64,000 bases of DNA from Ptiloglossa arizonensis. Lineage: Eukaryota; Arthropoda; Insecta; Hymenoptera; Colletidae. The stretch is taken from assembly GCF_051014685.1 (NCBI RefSeq), contig NW_027479398.1, positions 1-64,000 of the forward strand, given 5' to 3'. Each line of letters begins with the position of its first letter. Positions within the stretch are counted from its first letter, which is position 1. Shown piece by piece: positions 1 through 8,693 of the stretch. The translations under genes and the position numbers were made by a program. The notes under the pieces were generated by a model. That model did not search any database and was not told the DNA's origin. It worked only from the letters and a program-made list of their open reading frames with translations.

Positions 1-71
1 AGAAACTCAAAATTTTCGCAGTTCTGATGCTCGAAACGAATAACTAGAACGGACTAGGGGAAAAGTACGCA

Positions 72-88
72 TACCGTTGTAATCGGGC
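72..88 (+). other. CENP-B-box-like 17-mer (first of about 365)
   Basis: The 17-mer TACCGTTGTAATCGGGC aligns without gaps to the mammalian CENP-B box YTTCGTTGGAARCGGGA with 12 of 17 matches. Of the nine essential positions (TTCG, A, CGGG) seven match; the two T residues are replaced by A and C. It lies at the same place in essentially every monomer. Recurrent variants include TAGCG, CCTTG and CTTTG before the spacer and CGGCC or CGTGC in the last block. The match is visible in the sequence. Protein binding is inference, and an organism outside mammals may use an unrelated CENP-B-like or pogo-derived protein, or none. Confidence 0.4.
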
Positions 89-91
89 GAG

Positions 92-167
92 TTTCTACTT
101 TCAGATGCAACAGAAATTTTGCGGATTGGTCAATCCGTTCGCGAGATATGGCAGTTTGGAGGTAAGA
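92..167 (+). other. Exon-like cassette: acceptor-like tract, 57-nt open frame, donor-like GTAAGA
   Basis: TTTCTACTTTCAG (92-104) resembles a 3' splice site, and GAG|GTAAGA (159-167) matches the major 5' splice-site consensus well. The 57 nt between them (105-161) is a multiple of three, opens with ATG and is free of stops; it reads MQQKFCGLVNPFARYGSLE. Repeated splicing along the array would join these 19-codon units in frame across 118-nt introns. CTGAT at 24-28 of the next monomer resembles a branch site but is rather far (about 77 nt) from the acceptor. The GT is kept in GGAA, GGAT and GTAG alleles and lost in a few (22728, 29379, 30429). The motifs are seen; any splicing is speculation, and chance matches are plausible. 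Confidence 0.25.
122..137. repeat. Central dyad, 7-bp arms with 2-nt spacer
   Basis: CGGATTG-GT-CAATCCG is a perfect inverted repeat with only GT between the arms, and it recurs in every monomer. Four recurrent alleles affect it: GGATTAG and GCGAATTG each break one pair, GGTTTGG breaks another, and TCATTCC or TGAATCC alters the right arm. Short dyads that can form cruciform or other non-B DNA have been reported as a common property of centromeric satellites lacking CENP-B boxes. Whether this one extrudes or binds a protein dimer cannot be told from sequence. Confidence 0.6.
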
Positions 168-172
168 AACGC

Positions 173-185
173 TTGAGAAACTCAA
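173..185. repeat. Monomer-junction dyad TTGAG-AAA-CTCAA
   Basis: A 5-bp inverted repeat with an AAA spacer spans the chosen monomer boundary and is followed directly by AAAATTTT. It recurs in most monomers. The CCCAAAAT and CACAAAAT alleles break one pair (for example at 3329 and 1394). Confidence 0.5.
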
Positions 186-350
186 AATTTTCGCAGTTCT
201 GATGCTCGAAACGAATAACTAGAACGGCCTAGGGGAAAAGTACGCATACCGTTGTAATCGGGCGAGTTTCTACTTTCAGATGCAACAGAAATTTTGCGGA
301 TTAGTCAATCCGTTCGCGAGACATGGCAGTTTGGAGGTAAGAAACGCTTG

Positions 351-523
351 AGAAACTCAAAATTTTCGCAGTTCTGATGCTCGAAACGAATAACTAGAAC
401 GGACTAGGGGAAAAGTACGCACACCGTTGTAATCGGGCGAGTTTCTACTTTCAGATGCAACAGAAATTTTGCGGATTGGTCAATCCGTTCGCGAGATATG
501 GCAGTTTGGAGGTAAAACGCTTG
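351..523 (+). repeat. 173-bp monomer (2-bp deletion)
   Basis: GGTAAGAAACGC is reduced to GGTAAAACGC at 511-520, the only 2-bp indel seen in the window. This monomer also has CGCACACCG in place of CGCATACCG; the same change recurs near 2169. Confidence 0.9.
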
Positions 524-698
524 AGAAACTCAAAATTTTCGCAGTTCTGATGCTCGAAACGAATAACTAGAACGGCCTAGGGGAAAAGTACGCATACCGT
601 TGTAATCGGGCGAGTTTCTACTTTCAGATGCAACAGAAATTTTGCGGATTAGTCAATCCGTTCGCGAGACATGGCAGTTTGGAGGTAAGAAACGCTTG

Positions 699-2273
699 AG
701 AAACTCAAAATTTTCGCAGTTCTGATGCTCGACAAGCATAACTAGAACGGTCTAGGGGAAAAGTACGCATACCGTTGTAATCGGGCGACTTTCTACTTTC
801 AGATGCAACAGAAATTTTGCGGATTGGTCAATCCGTTCGCGAGATATGGCAGTTTGGAGGTAAGGAACGGTCGAGAAACTCAAAATTATCACAGTTCAGA
901 TACTCGAAACGAATAACCAGAACGGCCCAGGGGAAAAGTACGCATACCGTTGTAATCGGGCGAGTTTCTACTTTCAGATGCAACAGAAATTTTGCGGATT
1001 GGTCAATCCGTTCGCGAGATATGGCAGTTTGGAGGTAAGCAACGCTTGAGAAACACAAAATTTTCGCAGTTCTCATGCTCGAAACGAATAACTACAACGG
1101 CCTACGGGAAAAGTACGCATACCGTTGTAATCGGGCGAGTTTCTACTTTCAGATGCAACAGAAATTTTGCGCATTGGTCAATCCGTTCGCGAGATATGGC
1201 AGTTTGGAAGTAAGAAACGCTTGAGAAACTCAAAATTTTCGCAGTTCTGATGCTCGAAACGAATAACTAGAACGGCCTAGGGGAAAAGTACGCATACCGT
1301 TGTAATCGGGCGAGTTTCTACTTTCAGATGCAACAGAAATTTTACGGATTGGTCAATCCGTTCGCGAGATATGGCAGTTTGGAAGTATGAAACACTTGAG
1401 AAACACAAAATTTTCGCAGTTCTGATGCTCGAAACGAATAACTAGAGCGGCCTAGGGGAAAAGTACGCATACCGTTGTAATCGGGCGAGTTTCTACTTTC
1501 AGATGCATCAGAAATTTTGCGGATTGGTCAATCCGTTCGCGAGATATGGCAGTTTGGAAGTAAGAAACGCTTGAGAAACTCAAAATTTTCGCAGTTCTGA
1601 TGCTCGAAACGATTAACTAGAACGGCCTAGGGGAAAAGTACGCATACCGTTGTAATCGGGCGAGTTTCTACTTTCAGATGCAACAGAAATTTTGCGGATT
1701 GGTCAATCCGTTCGCGAGATATGGCGGTTTGGAAGTAAGAAACGCTTGAGAAACTCAAAATTTTCGCAGTTCTGATGCTCGAAACGAATAACTAGAACGG
1801 CCTAGGGGAAAAGTACGCATACCGTCGTAAACGGGCGAGTTTCTACCTTCAGATGCAACAGAAATTTTGCGGATTGCTCAATCCGTTCGCGAGGTATGGC
1901 AATTTGGAAGTAAGAAACGCTTGAAAAACTCAAAATTTTCGCAGTTCTGATGCTCGAAACGAATAACTAGAACGGACTAGGGGAAAAGTACGCATACCGT
2001 TGTCATCGGGCGAGTTTCTACTTTCAGATGCAACAGAAATTTTACGGATTGGTCAATCCGTTCGCGAGATATGGCAGTTTTGAGGTAAGAAACGCTTGAG
2101 AAACTCAAAATTTTCGCAGTTCTGATGCTCGAAACGAATAACTAGAACGGACTAGGGGAAAAGTACGCACACCGTTGTAATCGGGCGAGTTTCTACTTTC
2201 AGATGCAACAGAAATTTTGCGGATTGGTCAATCCGTTCGCGAGATATGGCAGTTTGGAGGTAAGAAACGCTTG
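699..2273 (+). repeat. Nine mosaic monomers without clear HOR
   Basis: Nine monomers of exactly 175 bp carry alleles that elsewhere belong to different HORs: CGACAAGCAT with GGTCTAGG (699), ACGGTCGAG with TATCACAG and AACCAG (874), GCAACGC with TACAACGG (1049), GTATGAAACACTTG with AGAGCGG (1399), and ATGCATCAG. The sequence 1820-1836 carries a doubly changed CENP-B-like 17-mer (CGTCGTAAACGGG). No promoter, RNA gene or coding region is visible. Confidence 0.7.
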
Positions 2274-3323
2274 AGAAACTCAAAATTTTCGCAGTTCTGA
2301 TGCTCGAAACGAATAACTAGAACGGCCTAGGGGAAGAGTACGCATACCGTTGTAATCGGGCGAGTTTCTACTTTCAGATGCAACAGAAATTTTGCGGATT
2401 AGTCAATCCGTTCGCGAGATATGGCAGTTTGGAAGTAAGAAACGCTTGAGAAACTCAAAATTTTCGCAGTTCTGATGCTGGACAAGCATAACTAGAACGG
2501 TCTAGGGGAAAAGTACGCATACCGTTGTAATCGGGCGACTTTCTACTTTCAGATGCAACAGAAATTTTGCGGATTGGTCAATCCGTTCGCGAGATATCGC
2601 AGTTTGGAGGTAAGAAACGGTCGAGAAACTCAAAATTATCACAGTTCTGATACTCGAAACGAATAACCAGAACGGCCCAGGGGAAAAGTACGCATACCGT
2701 TGTAATCGGGCGAGTTTCTACTTTCAGATGCAACAGAAATTTTGCGGATTGGTCAATCCGTTCGCGAGATATGGCAGTTTGGAGGTAAGAAACGCTTGAG
2801 AAACTCAAAATTTTCGCAGTTCTGATGCTCGAAACGAATAACTAGAACGGCCTAGGGGAAGAGTACGCATACCGTTGTAATCGGGCGAGTTTCTACTTTC
2901 AGATGCAACAGAAATTTTGCGGATTAGTCAATCCGTTCGCGAGATATGGCAGTTTGGAAGTAAGAAACGCTTGAGAAACTCAAAATTTTCGCAGTTCTGA
3001 TGCTGGACAAGCATAACTAGAACGGTCTAGGGGAAAAGTACGCATACCGTTGTAATCGGGCGACTTTCTACTTTCAGATGCAACAGAAATTTTGCGGATT
3101 GGTCAATCCGTTCGCGAGATATCGCAGTTTGGAGGTAAGAAACGGTCGAGAAACTCAAAATTATCACAGTTCTGATACTCGAAACGAATAACCAGAACGG
3201 CCCAGGGGAAAAGTACGCATACCGTTGTAATCGGGCGAGTTTCTACTTTCAGATGCAACAGAAATTTTGCGGATTGGTCAATCCGTTCACGAGATATGGC
3301 AGTTTGGAGGTAAGCAACGCTTG
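2274..3323 (+). repeat. Trimer HOR, two copies (525 bp each)
   Basis: Diagnostic alleles repeat at exactly 525 bp: GGGGAAGAGTACG (2333/2858), GATGCTGGACAAG (2474/2999), ATATCGCAG (2597/3122) and ACGGTCGAG with TATCACAG. The last monomer of copy 2 differs in TTCACGAG (3289) and GGTAAGCAACG, so the second copy passes there into the next HOR. Confidence 0.8.
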
Positions 3324-5454
3324 AGAAACCCAAAATTTTCGCAGTTCTCATGCTCGAAACGAATAACTACAACGGCCTACGGGAAAAGTACGCATACCGT
3401 TGCAATCGGGCGAGTTTCTACTTTCAGATGCAACAGAAATTTTGCGGATTGCTCAATCCGTTCGCGAGGTATGGCAATTTGGAAGTAAGAAACGCTTGAA
3501 AAACTCAAAATTTTCGCAGTTCTGATGATCGACAAGCATAACTAGAACGTTCTACGGGAAAAGTACGCATACCGTTGTAATCGGGCGACTTTCTACTTTC
3601 AGATGCATCAGAAATTTTGCGGATTGGTCAATCCGTTCGCGAGATATGGCAGTTTGGAAGTAAGAAACGCTTGAGAAACTCAAAATTTTCGCAGTTCTGA
3701 TGCTCGAAACGATTAACTAGAACGGCCTAGGGGAAAAGTACGCATACCGTTGTAATCGGGCGAGTTTCTACTTTCAGATGCAACAGAAATTTTGCGGATT
3801 GGTCAATCCGTTCGCGAGATATGGCAGTTTGGATGTAAGAAACGCTTGAGAAACTCAAAATTTTCGCAGTTCTGATGCTCGAAACGAATAACTAGAACGG
3901 CCTAGGGGAAATGTACGCATACCGTTGTAATCGGGCGAGTTTCTACTTTCAGATGCAACAGAAATTTTGCGGATTAGTCAATCCGTTCGCGAGATATGGC
4001 AGTTTGGAGGTAAGAAACGCTTGAGACACTCAAAATTTTCGCAGTTCTGATGCTCGACAAGCATAACTAGAACGGTCTAGGGGAAAAGTACGCATACCGT
4101 TGTAATCGGGCGACTTTCTACTTTCAGATGCAACAGAAATTTTGCGGATTGGTCAATCCGTTCGCGAGATATGGCAGTTTGGAGGTAAGAAACGCTTGAG
4201 AAACTCAAAATTTTCGCAGTTCTGATGCTCGAAACGAATAACTAGAACGGACTAGGGGAAAAGTACGCATACCGTGTAATCGGGCGAGTTTCTACTTTCA
4301 GATGCAACAGAAATTTTGCGGATTGGTCAATCCGTTCGCGAGATATGGCAGTTTGGAGGTAAGAAACGCTTGAGAAACTCAAAATTTTCGCAGGTCTGAT
4401 GCTCGAAACGAATAACTAGAACGGCCTAGGGGAAAAGTACGCATACCGTTGTAATCGGGCGAGTTTCTACTTTCAGATGCAACAGAAATTTTGCGGATTA
4501 GTCAATCCGTTCGCGAGACATGGCAGTTTGGAGGTAAGAAACGCTTGAGAAACTCAAAATTTTCGCAGTTCTGATGCTCGAAACGAATAACTAGAACGGA
4601 CTAGGGGAAAAGTACGCATACCGTTGTAATCGGGCGAGTTTCTACTTTCAGATGCAACAGAAATTTTGCGGATTGGTCAATCCGTTCGCGAGATATGGCA
4701 GTTTGGAGGTAAGAAACGCTTGAGAAACTCAAAATTTTCGCAGTTCCGATGCTCGACAAGCATAACTAGAACGGTCTAGGGGAAAAGTACGCATACCGTT
4801 GTAATCGGGCGAATTTCTACTTTCAGATGCAACAGAAATTTTGCGGTTTGGTCAATCCGTTCGCGAGATATGGCAGTTTGGAGGTAAGAAACGCTTGAGA
4901 AACTCAAAATTTTCGCATTTCTGATGCTCGAAACGAATAACTAGAACGGCCTAGGGGAAAAGTACGCATACCGTTGTAATCGGGCGAGTTTCTACTTTCA
5001 GATGCAACAGAAATTTTGCGGATTAGTCAATCCGTTCGCGAGATATGGCAGTTTGGAGGTAAGAAACGCTTGAAAAACTCAAAATTTTCGCAGTTCTGAT
5101 GCTCGACAAGCATAACTAGAACGGTCTAGGGGAAAAGTACGCATACCGTTGTAATCGGGCGAGTTTCTACTTTCAGATGCAACAGAAATTTTGCGAATTG
5201 GTCAATCCGTTCGCGAGATATGGCAGTTTGGAGGTAAGCAACGCTTGAGAAACCCAAAATTTTCGCAGTTGTCATGCTCGAAGCGAATAACTACAACGGC
5301 CTAGGGGAAAAGTACGCATACCGTTGTAATCGGGCGAGTTTCTACTTTCAGATGCAACAGAAATTTTGCGGATTGGTCAATCCGTTCGCGAGATATGGCA
5401 GTTTGGAGGTAAGAAACGCTTGAGAAACTCAAAATTTTCGCAGTTCTGATGCTC
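3006..5454 (+). repeat. 14-mer HOR, copy A (2449 bp)
   Basis: Fourteen monomers recur at 5455-7904. Shared rare markers are ATATCGCAG, CGTTGCAATCGGG, the 174/175-bp register, CAGTTCCGATG (4741/7191), GCGGTTTGG, and TTGCGAATTGG followed by GTTGTCATGCTCGAAGCG. Copy A has private changes at 4025 (GAGACACTC), 4275 (1-bp deletion), 4394 (CAGGTCTG) and 4918 (GCATTTCTG). I see about ten differences over 2.45 kb. Confidence 0.85.
4199..4372 (+). repeat. 174-bp monomer (private deletion in the CENP-B-like motif)
   Basis: ACCGTTGTAATC is shortened to ACCGTGTAATC near 4275. The deletion alters the spacing inside the CENP-B-like 17-mer. The paralogous copy 2449 bp downstream is intact, so the deletion followed the 14-mer duplication. 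Confidence 0.9.
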
Positions 5455-7904
5455 GACAAGCATAACTAGAACGGTCTAGGGGAAAAGTACGCATACCGTT
5501 GTAATCGGGCGACTTTCTACTTTCAGATGCAACAGAAATTTTGCGGATTGGTCAATCCGTTCGCGAGATATCGCAGTTTGGAGGTAAGAAACGGTCGAGA
5601 AACTCAAAATTATCACAGTTCTGATACTCGAAACGAATAACCAGAACGGCCCAGGGGAAAAGTACGCATACCGTTGTAATCGGGCGAGTTTCTACTTTCA
5701 GATGCAACAGAAATTTTGCGGATTGGTCAATCCGTTCACGAGATATGGCAGTTTGGAGGTAAGCAACGCTTGAGAAACCCAAAATTTTCGCAGTTCTCAT
5801 GCTCGAAACGAATAACTACAACGGCCTACGGGAAAAGTACGCGTACCGTTGCAATCGGGCGAGTTTCTACTTTCAGATGCAACAGAAATTTTGCGGATTG
5901 CTCAATCCGTTCGCGAGGTATGGCAATTTGGAAGTAAGAAACGCTTGAAAAACTCAAAATTTTCGCAGTTCTGATGATCGACAAGCATAACTAGAACGTT
6001 CTACGGGAAAAGTACGCATACCGTTGTAATCGGGCGACTTTCTACTTTCAGATGCATCAGAAATTTTGCGGATTGGTCAATCCGTTCGCGAGATATGGCA
6101 GTTTGGAAGTAAGAAACGCTTGAGAAACTCAAAATTTTCGCAGTTCTGATGCTCGAAACGATTAACTAGAACGGCCTAGGGGAAAAGTACGCATACCGTT
6201 GTAATCGGGCGAGTTTCTACTTTCAGATGCAACAGAAATTTTGCGGATTGGTCAATCCGTTCGCGAGATATGGCAGTTTGGATGTAAGAAACGCTTGAGA
6301 AACTCAAAATTTTCGCAGTTCTGATGCTCGAAACGAATAACTAGAACGGCCTAGGGGAAATGTACGCATACCGTTGTAATCGGGCGAGTTTCTACTTTCA
6401 GATGCAACAGAAATTTTGCGGATTAGTCAATCCGTTCGCGAGATATGGCAGTTTGGAGGTAAGAAACGCTTGAGAAACTCAAAATTTTCGCAGTTCTGAT
6501 GCTCGACAAGCATAACTAGAACGGTCTAGGGGAAAAGTACGCATACCGTTGTAATCGGGCGACTTTCTACTTTCAGATGCAACAGAAATTTTGCGGATTG
6601 GTCAATCCGTTCGCGAGATATGGCAGTTTGGAGGTAAGAAACGCTTGAGAAACTCAAAATTTTCGCAGTTCTGATGCTCGAAACGAATAACTAGAACGGA
6701 CTAGGGGAAAAGTACGCATACCGTTGTAATCGGGCGAGTTTCTACTTTCAGATGCAACAGAAATTTTGCGGATTGGTCAATCCGTTCGCGAGATATGGCA
6801 GTTTGGAGGTAAGAAACGCTTGAGAAACTCAAAATTTTCGCAGTTCTGATGCTCGAAACGAATAACTAGAACGGCCTAGGGGAAAAGTACGCATACCGTT
6901 GTAATCGGGCGAGTTTCTACTTTCAGATGCAACAGAAATTTTGCGGATTAGTCAATCCGTTCGCGAGACATGGCAGTTTGGAGGTAAGAAACGCTTGAGA
7001 AACTCAAAATTTTCGCAGTTCTGATGCTCGAAACGAATAACTAGAACGGACTAGGGGAAAAGTACGCATACCGTTGTAATCGGGCGAGTTTCTACTTTCA
7101 GATGCAACAGAAATTTTGCGGATTGGTCTATCCGTTCGCGAGATATGGCAGTTTGGAGGTAAGAAACGCTTGAGAAACTCAAAATTTTCGCAGTTCCGAT
7201 GCTCGACAAGCATAACTAGAACGCTCTAGGGGAAAAGTACGCATACCGTTGTAATCGGGCGAATTTCTACTTTCAGATGCAACAGAAATTTTGCGGTTTG
7301 GTCAATCCGTTCGCGAGATATGGCAGTTTGGAGGTAAGAAACGCTTGAGAAACTCAAAATTTTCGCAGTTCTGATGCTCGAAACGAATAACTAGAACGGC
7401 CTAGGGGAAAAGTACGCATACCGTTGTAATCGGGCGAGTTTCTACTTTCAGATGCAACAGAAATTTTGCGGATTAGTCAATCCGTTCGCGAGATATGGCA
7501 GTTTGGAGGTAAGAAACGCTTGAAAAACTCAAAATTTTCGCAGTTCTGATGCTCGACAAGCATAACTAGAACGGTCTAGGGGAAAAGTACGCATACCGTT
7601 GTAATCGGGCGAGTTTCTACTTTCAGATGCAACAGAAATTTTGCGAATTGGTCAATCCGTTCGCGAGATATGGCAGTTTGGAGGTAAGCAACGCTTGAGA
7701 AACCCAAAATTTTCGCAGTTGTCATGCTCGAAGCGAATAACTACAACGGCCTAGGGGAAAAGTACGCATACCGTTGTAATCGGGCGAGTTTCTACTTTCA
7801 GATGCAACAGAAATTTTGCGGATTGGTCAATCCGTTCGCGAGATATGGCAGTTTGGAGGTAAGAAACGCTTGAGAAACTCAAAATTTTCGCAGTTCTGAT
7901 GCTC
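5455..7904 (+). repeat. 14-mer HOR, copy B (2450 bp)
   Basis: This is a tandem copy of 3006-5454. Private changes are CGCGTACCG (near 5842), GGTCTATCCG (near 7129) and ACGCTCTAGG (near 7222). Similarity continues to about 8020, where ATATGGCAG replaces ATATCGCAG; this is the first point where a third copy would fail. Confidence 0.85.
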
Positions 7905-8222
7905 GACAAGCATAACTAGAACGGTCTAGGGGAAAAGTACGCATACCGTTGTAATCGGGCGACTTTCTACTTTCAGATGCAACAGAAATTTTGCGGATTG
8001 GTCAATCCGTTCGCGAGATATGGCAGTTTGGAGGTAAGAAACGGTTGAGAAACTCAAAATTATCACAGTTCTGATGCTCGAAACGAGTAACCAGAACGGC
8101 CTAGGGGAAAAGTTCGCATACCGTTGTAATCGGGCGAGATTCTACTTTCAGATGCAACAGAAATTTTGCGGGTTGGTCAATCCGTTCGCGAGATATGGCA
8201 GTTTGTTAGTATGAAACACTTG

Positions 8223-8396
8223 AGAAACACAAAATTTTCGCAGTCTGATGCTCGAAACGAATAACTAGAGCGGCCTAGGGGAAAAGTACGCATACCGTTG
8301 TAATCGGGCGAGTTTCTACTTTCAGATGCATCAGAAATTTTGCGGATTGGTCAATCCGTTCGCGAGATATGGCAGTTTGGAAGTTAGAAACGCTTG
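8223..8396 (+). repeat. 174-bp monomer subfamily with CAGTCTG deletion
   Basis: CAGTTCTGATG is reduced to CAGTCTGATG. Six monomers share the deletion together with GTTAGTATGAAACACTTGAG upstream and AGAGCGG downstream: starts 8223, 11197, 12246, 12945, 13819 and 14518. A single deletion spread by HOR amplification explains all six. Other monomers of the GTATGAAACAC type (for example 1399 and 41291) keep the full length. Confidence 0.9.
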
Positions 8397-8693
8397 AGAA
8401 ACTCAAAATTTTCGCAGTTCTGATGCTCGAAACGATTAACTAGAACGGCCTAGGGGAAAAGTACGCATACCGTTGTATTCGGGCGAGTTTCTACCTTCAG
8501 ATGCAACAGAAATTTTGCGGATTGGTCAATCCGTTCGCGAGATATGGCTGTTTGGAAGTACGAAACGCTTGAGAAACTCAAAATTTTCGCAGTTCTGATG
8601 CTCGAAACGAATAACTAGAACGGCCTAGGGGAAAAGTAGGCCTACCGTTGTAATCGGGCGAGTTTGTACTCTCAGATGCAACAGAAATTTTGC

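Larger units (their letters stand above)
1..175 (+). repeat. Reference monomer of the satellite (phase used in this annotation)
   Basis: This is the first complete unit, used here to define monomer coordinates 1-175. Landmarks in order: AAAATTTT at 9-16; TTCTGATGC at 22-30; a hypervariable segment at 31-60 where most diagnostic alleles fall; a CENP-B-box-like 17-mer at 72-88; GAGTTTCT at 89-96; a pyrimidine tract ending in CAG at 92-104; a 57-nt open cassette at 105-161; the dyad CGGATTG-GT-CAATCCG at 122-137; an NruI-type TCGCGA at 139-144; GTAAGA at 162-167; TTGAG at 173-175 running into the next unit. The consensus has about 77 G+C and 13 CpG. This copy carries the GGACTAGG allele at 51-58; the commoner GGCCTAGG contains CCTAGG (AvrII). 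Confidence 0.95.
89..183. repeat. Half-monomer inverted repeat GAGTTTCT / AGAAACTC
   Basis: GAGTTTCT at 89-96 is the exact reverse complement of AGAAACTC at 176-183. The arms start 87 bp apart, and the previous AGAAACTC (1-8) starts 88 bp before, so the two orientations alternate about every half monomer along the array. The similarity does not extend beyond 8 bp. GACTTT and GAATTT alleles of the left arm and CCC or CAC alleles of the right arm break it in some monomers. Confidence 0.5.
1..698 (+). repeat. Dimer HOR, two copies (350 and 348 bp)
   Basis: Monomers at 1 and 351 share GGACTAGG and GGATTGG. Monomers at 176 and 524 share GGCCTAGG, GGATTAG and the rare GAGACATGG. The second dimer is 2 bp shorter because its first monomer has a deletion in GGTAAGAAACG. 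The rare GACATGG allele appears again near 4520 and 6968. Confidence 0.75.

Noticed and set aside
9..16. AAAATTTT as a promoter element or replication origin
   Set aside because: It recurs in each monomer and lacks any neighbouring element. It is more simply a DNA-bending or nucleosome-phasing feature.
53..58. CCTAGG and TCGCGA palindromes as functional sites
   Set aside because: They are restriction-site palindromes (AvrII-type and NruI-type) present because they fall in the monomer. Many copies lose CCTAGG through allele changes. Useful for a ladder digest, not evidence of function.
22..108. Origin of the monomer from a duplicated half-unit (TTCTGATGC at 22-30 versus TTCAGATGC at 100-108, and AAATTTT at 10-16 versus 114-120)
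   Set aside because: The two pairs have different spacings (78 and 104 bp), so no single duplication phase explains them, and the flanks do not match.
828..1076. Minus-strand open frames of 60-85 codons (for example 828-1076, 3103-3351, 19721-19978)
   Set aside because: They are complements of the same monomers. Their starts depend on allele-level changes such as CTCATG or on TTG, and identical copies map to HOR duplications. There is no independent sign of coding.
817..1213. Plus-strand open frames of 62-87 codons beginning at TTGCGGATTGG, repeated dozens of times (longest at 9698-9961 and 15818-16081)
   Set aside because: They start at TTG, end within one to two monomers, and recur only because the satellite recurs. 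The 175-bp period shifts frame each unit, so no continuous repeat protein can be read. No ribosome-binding or promoter context distinguishes any copy.
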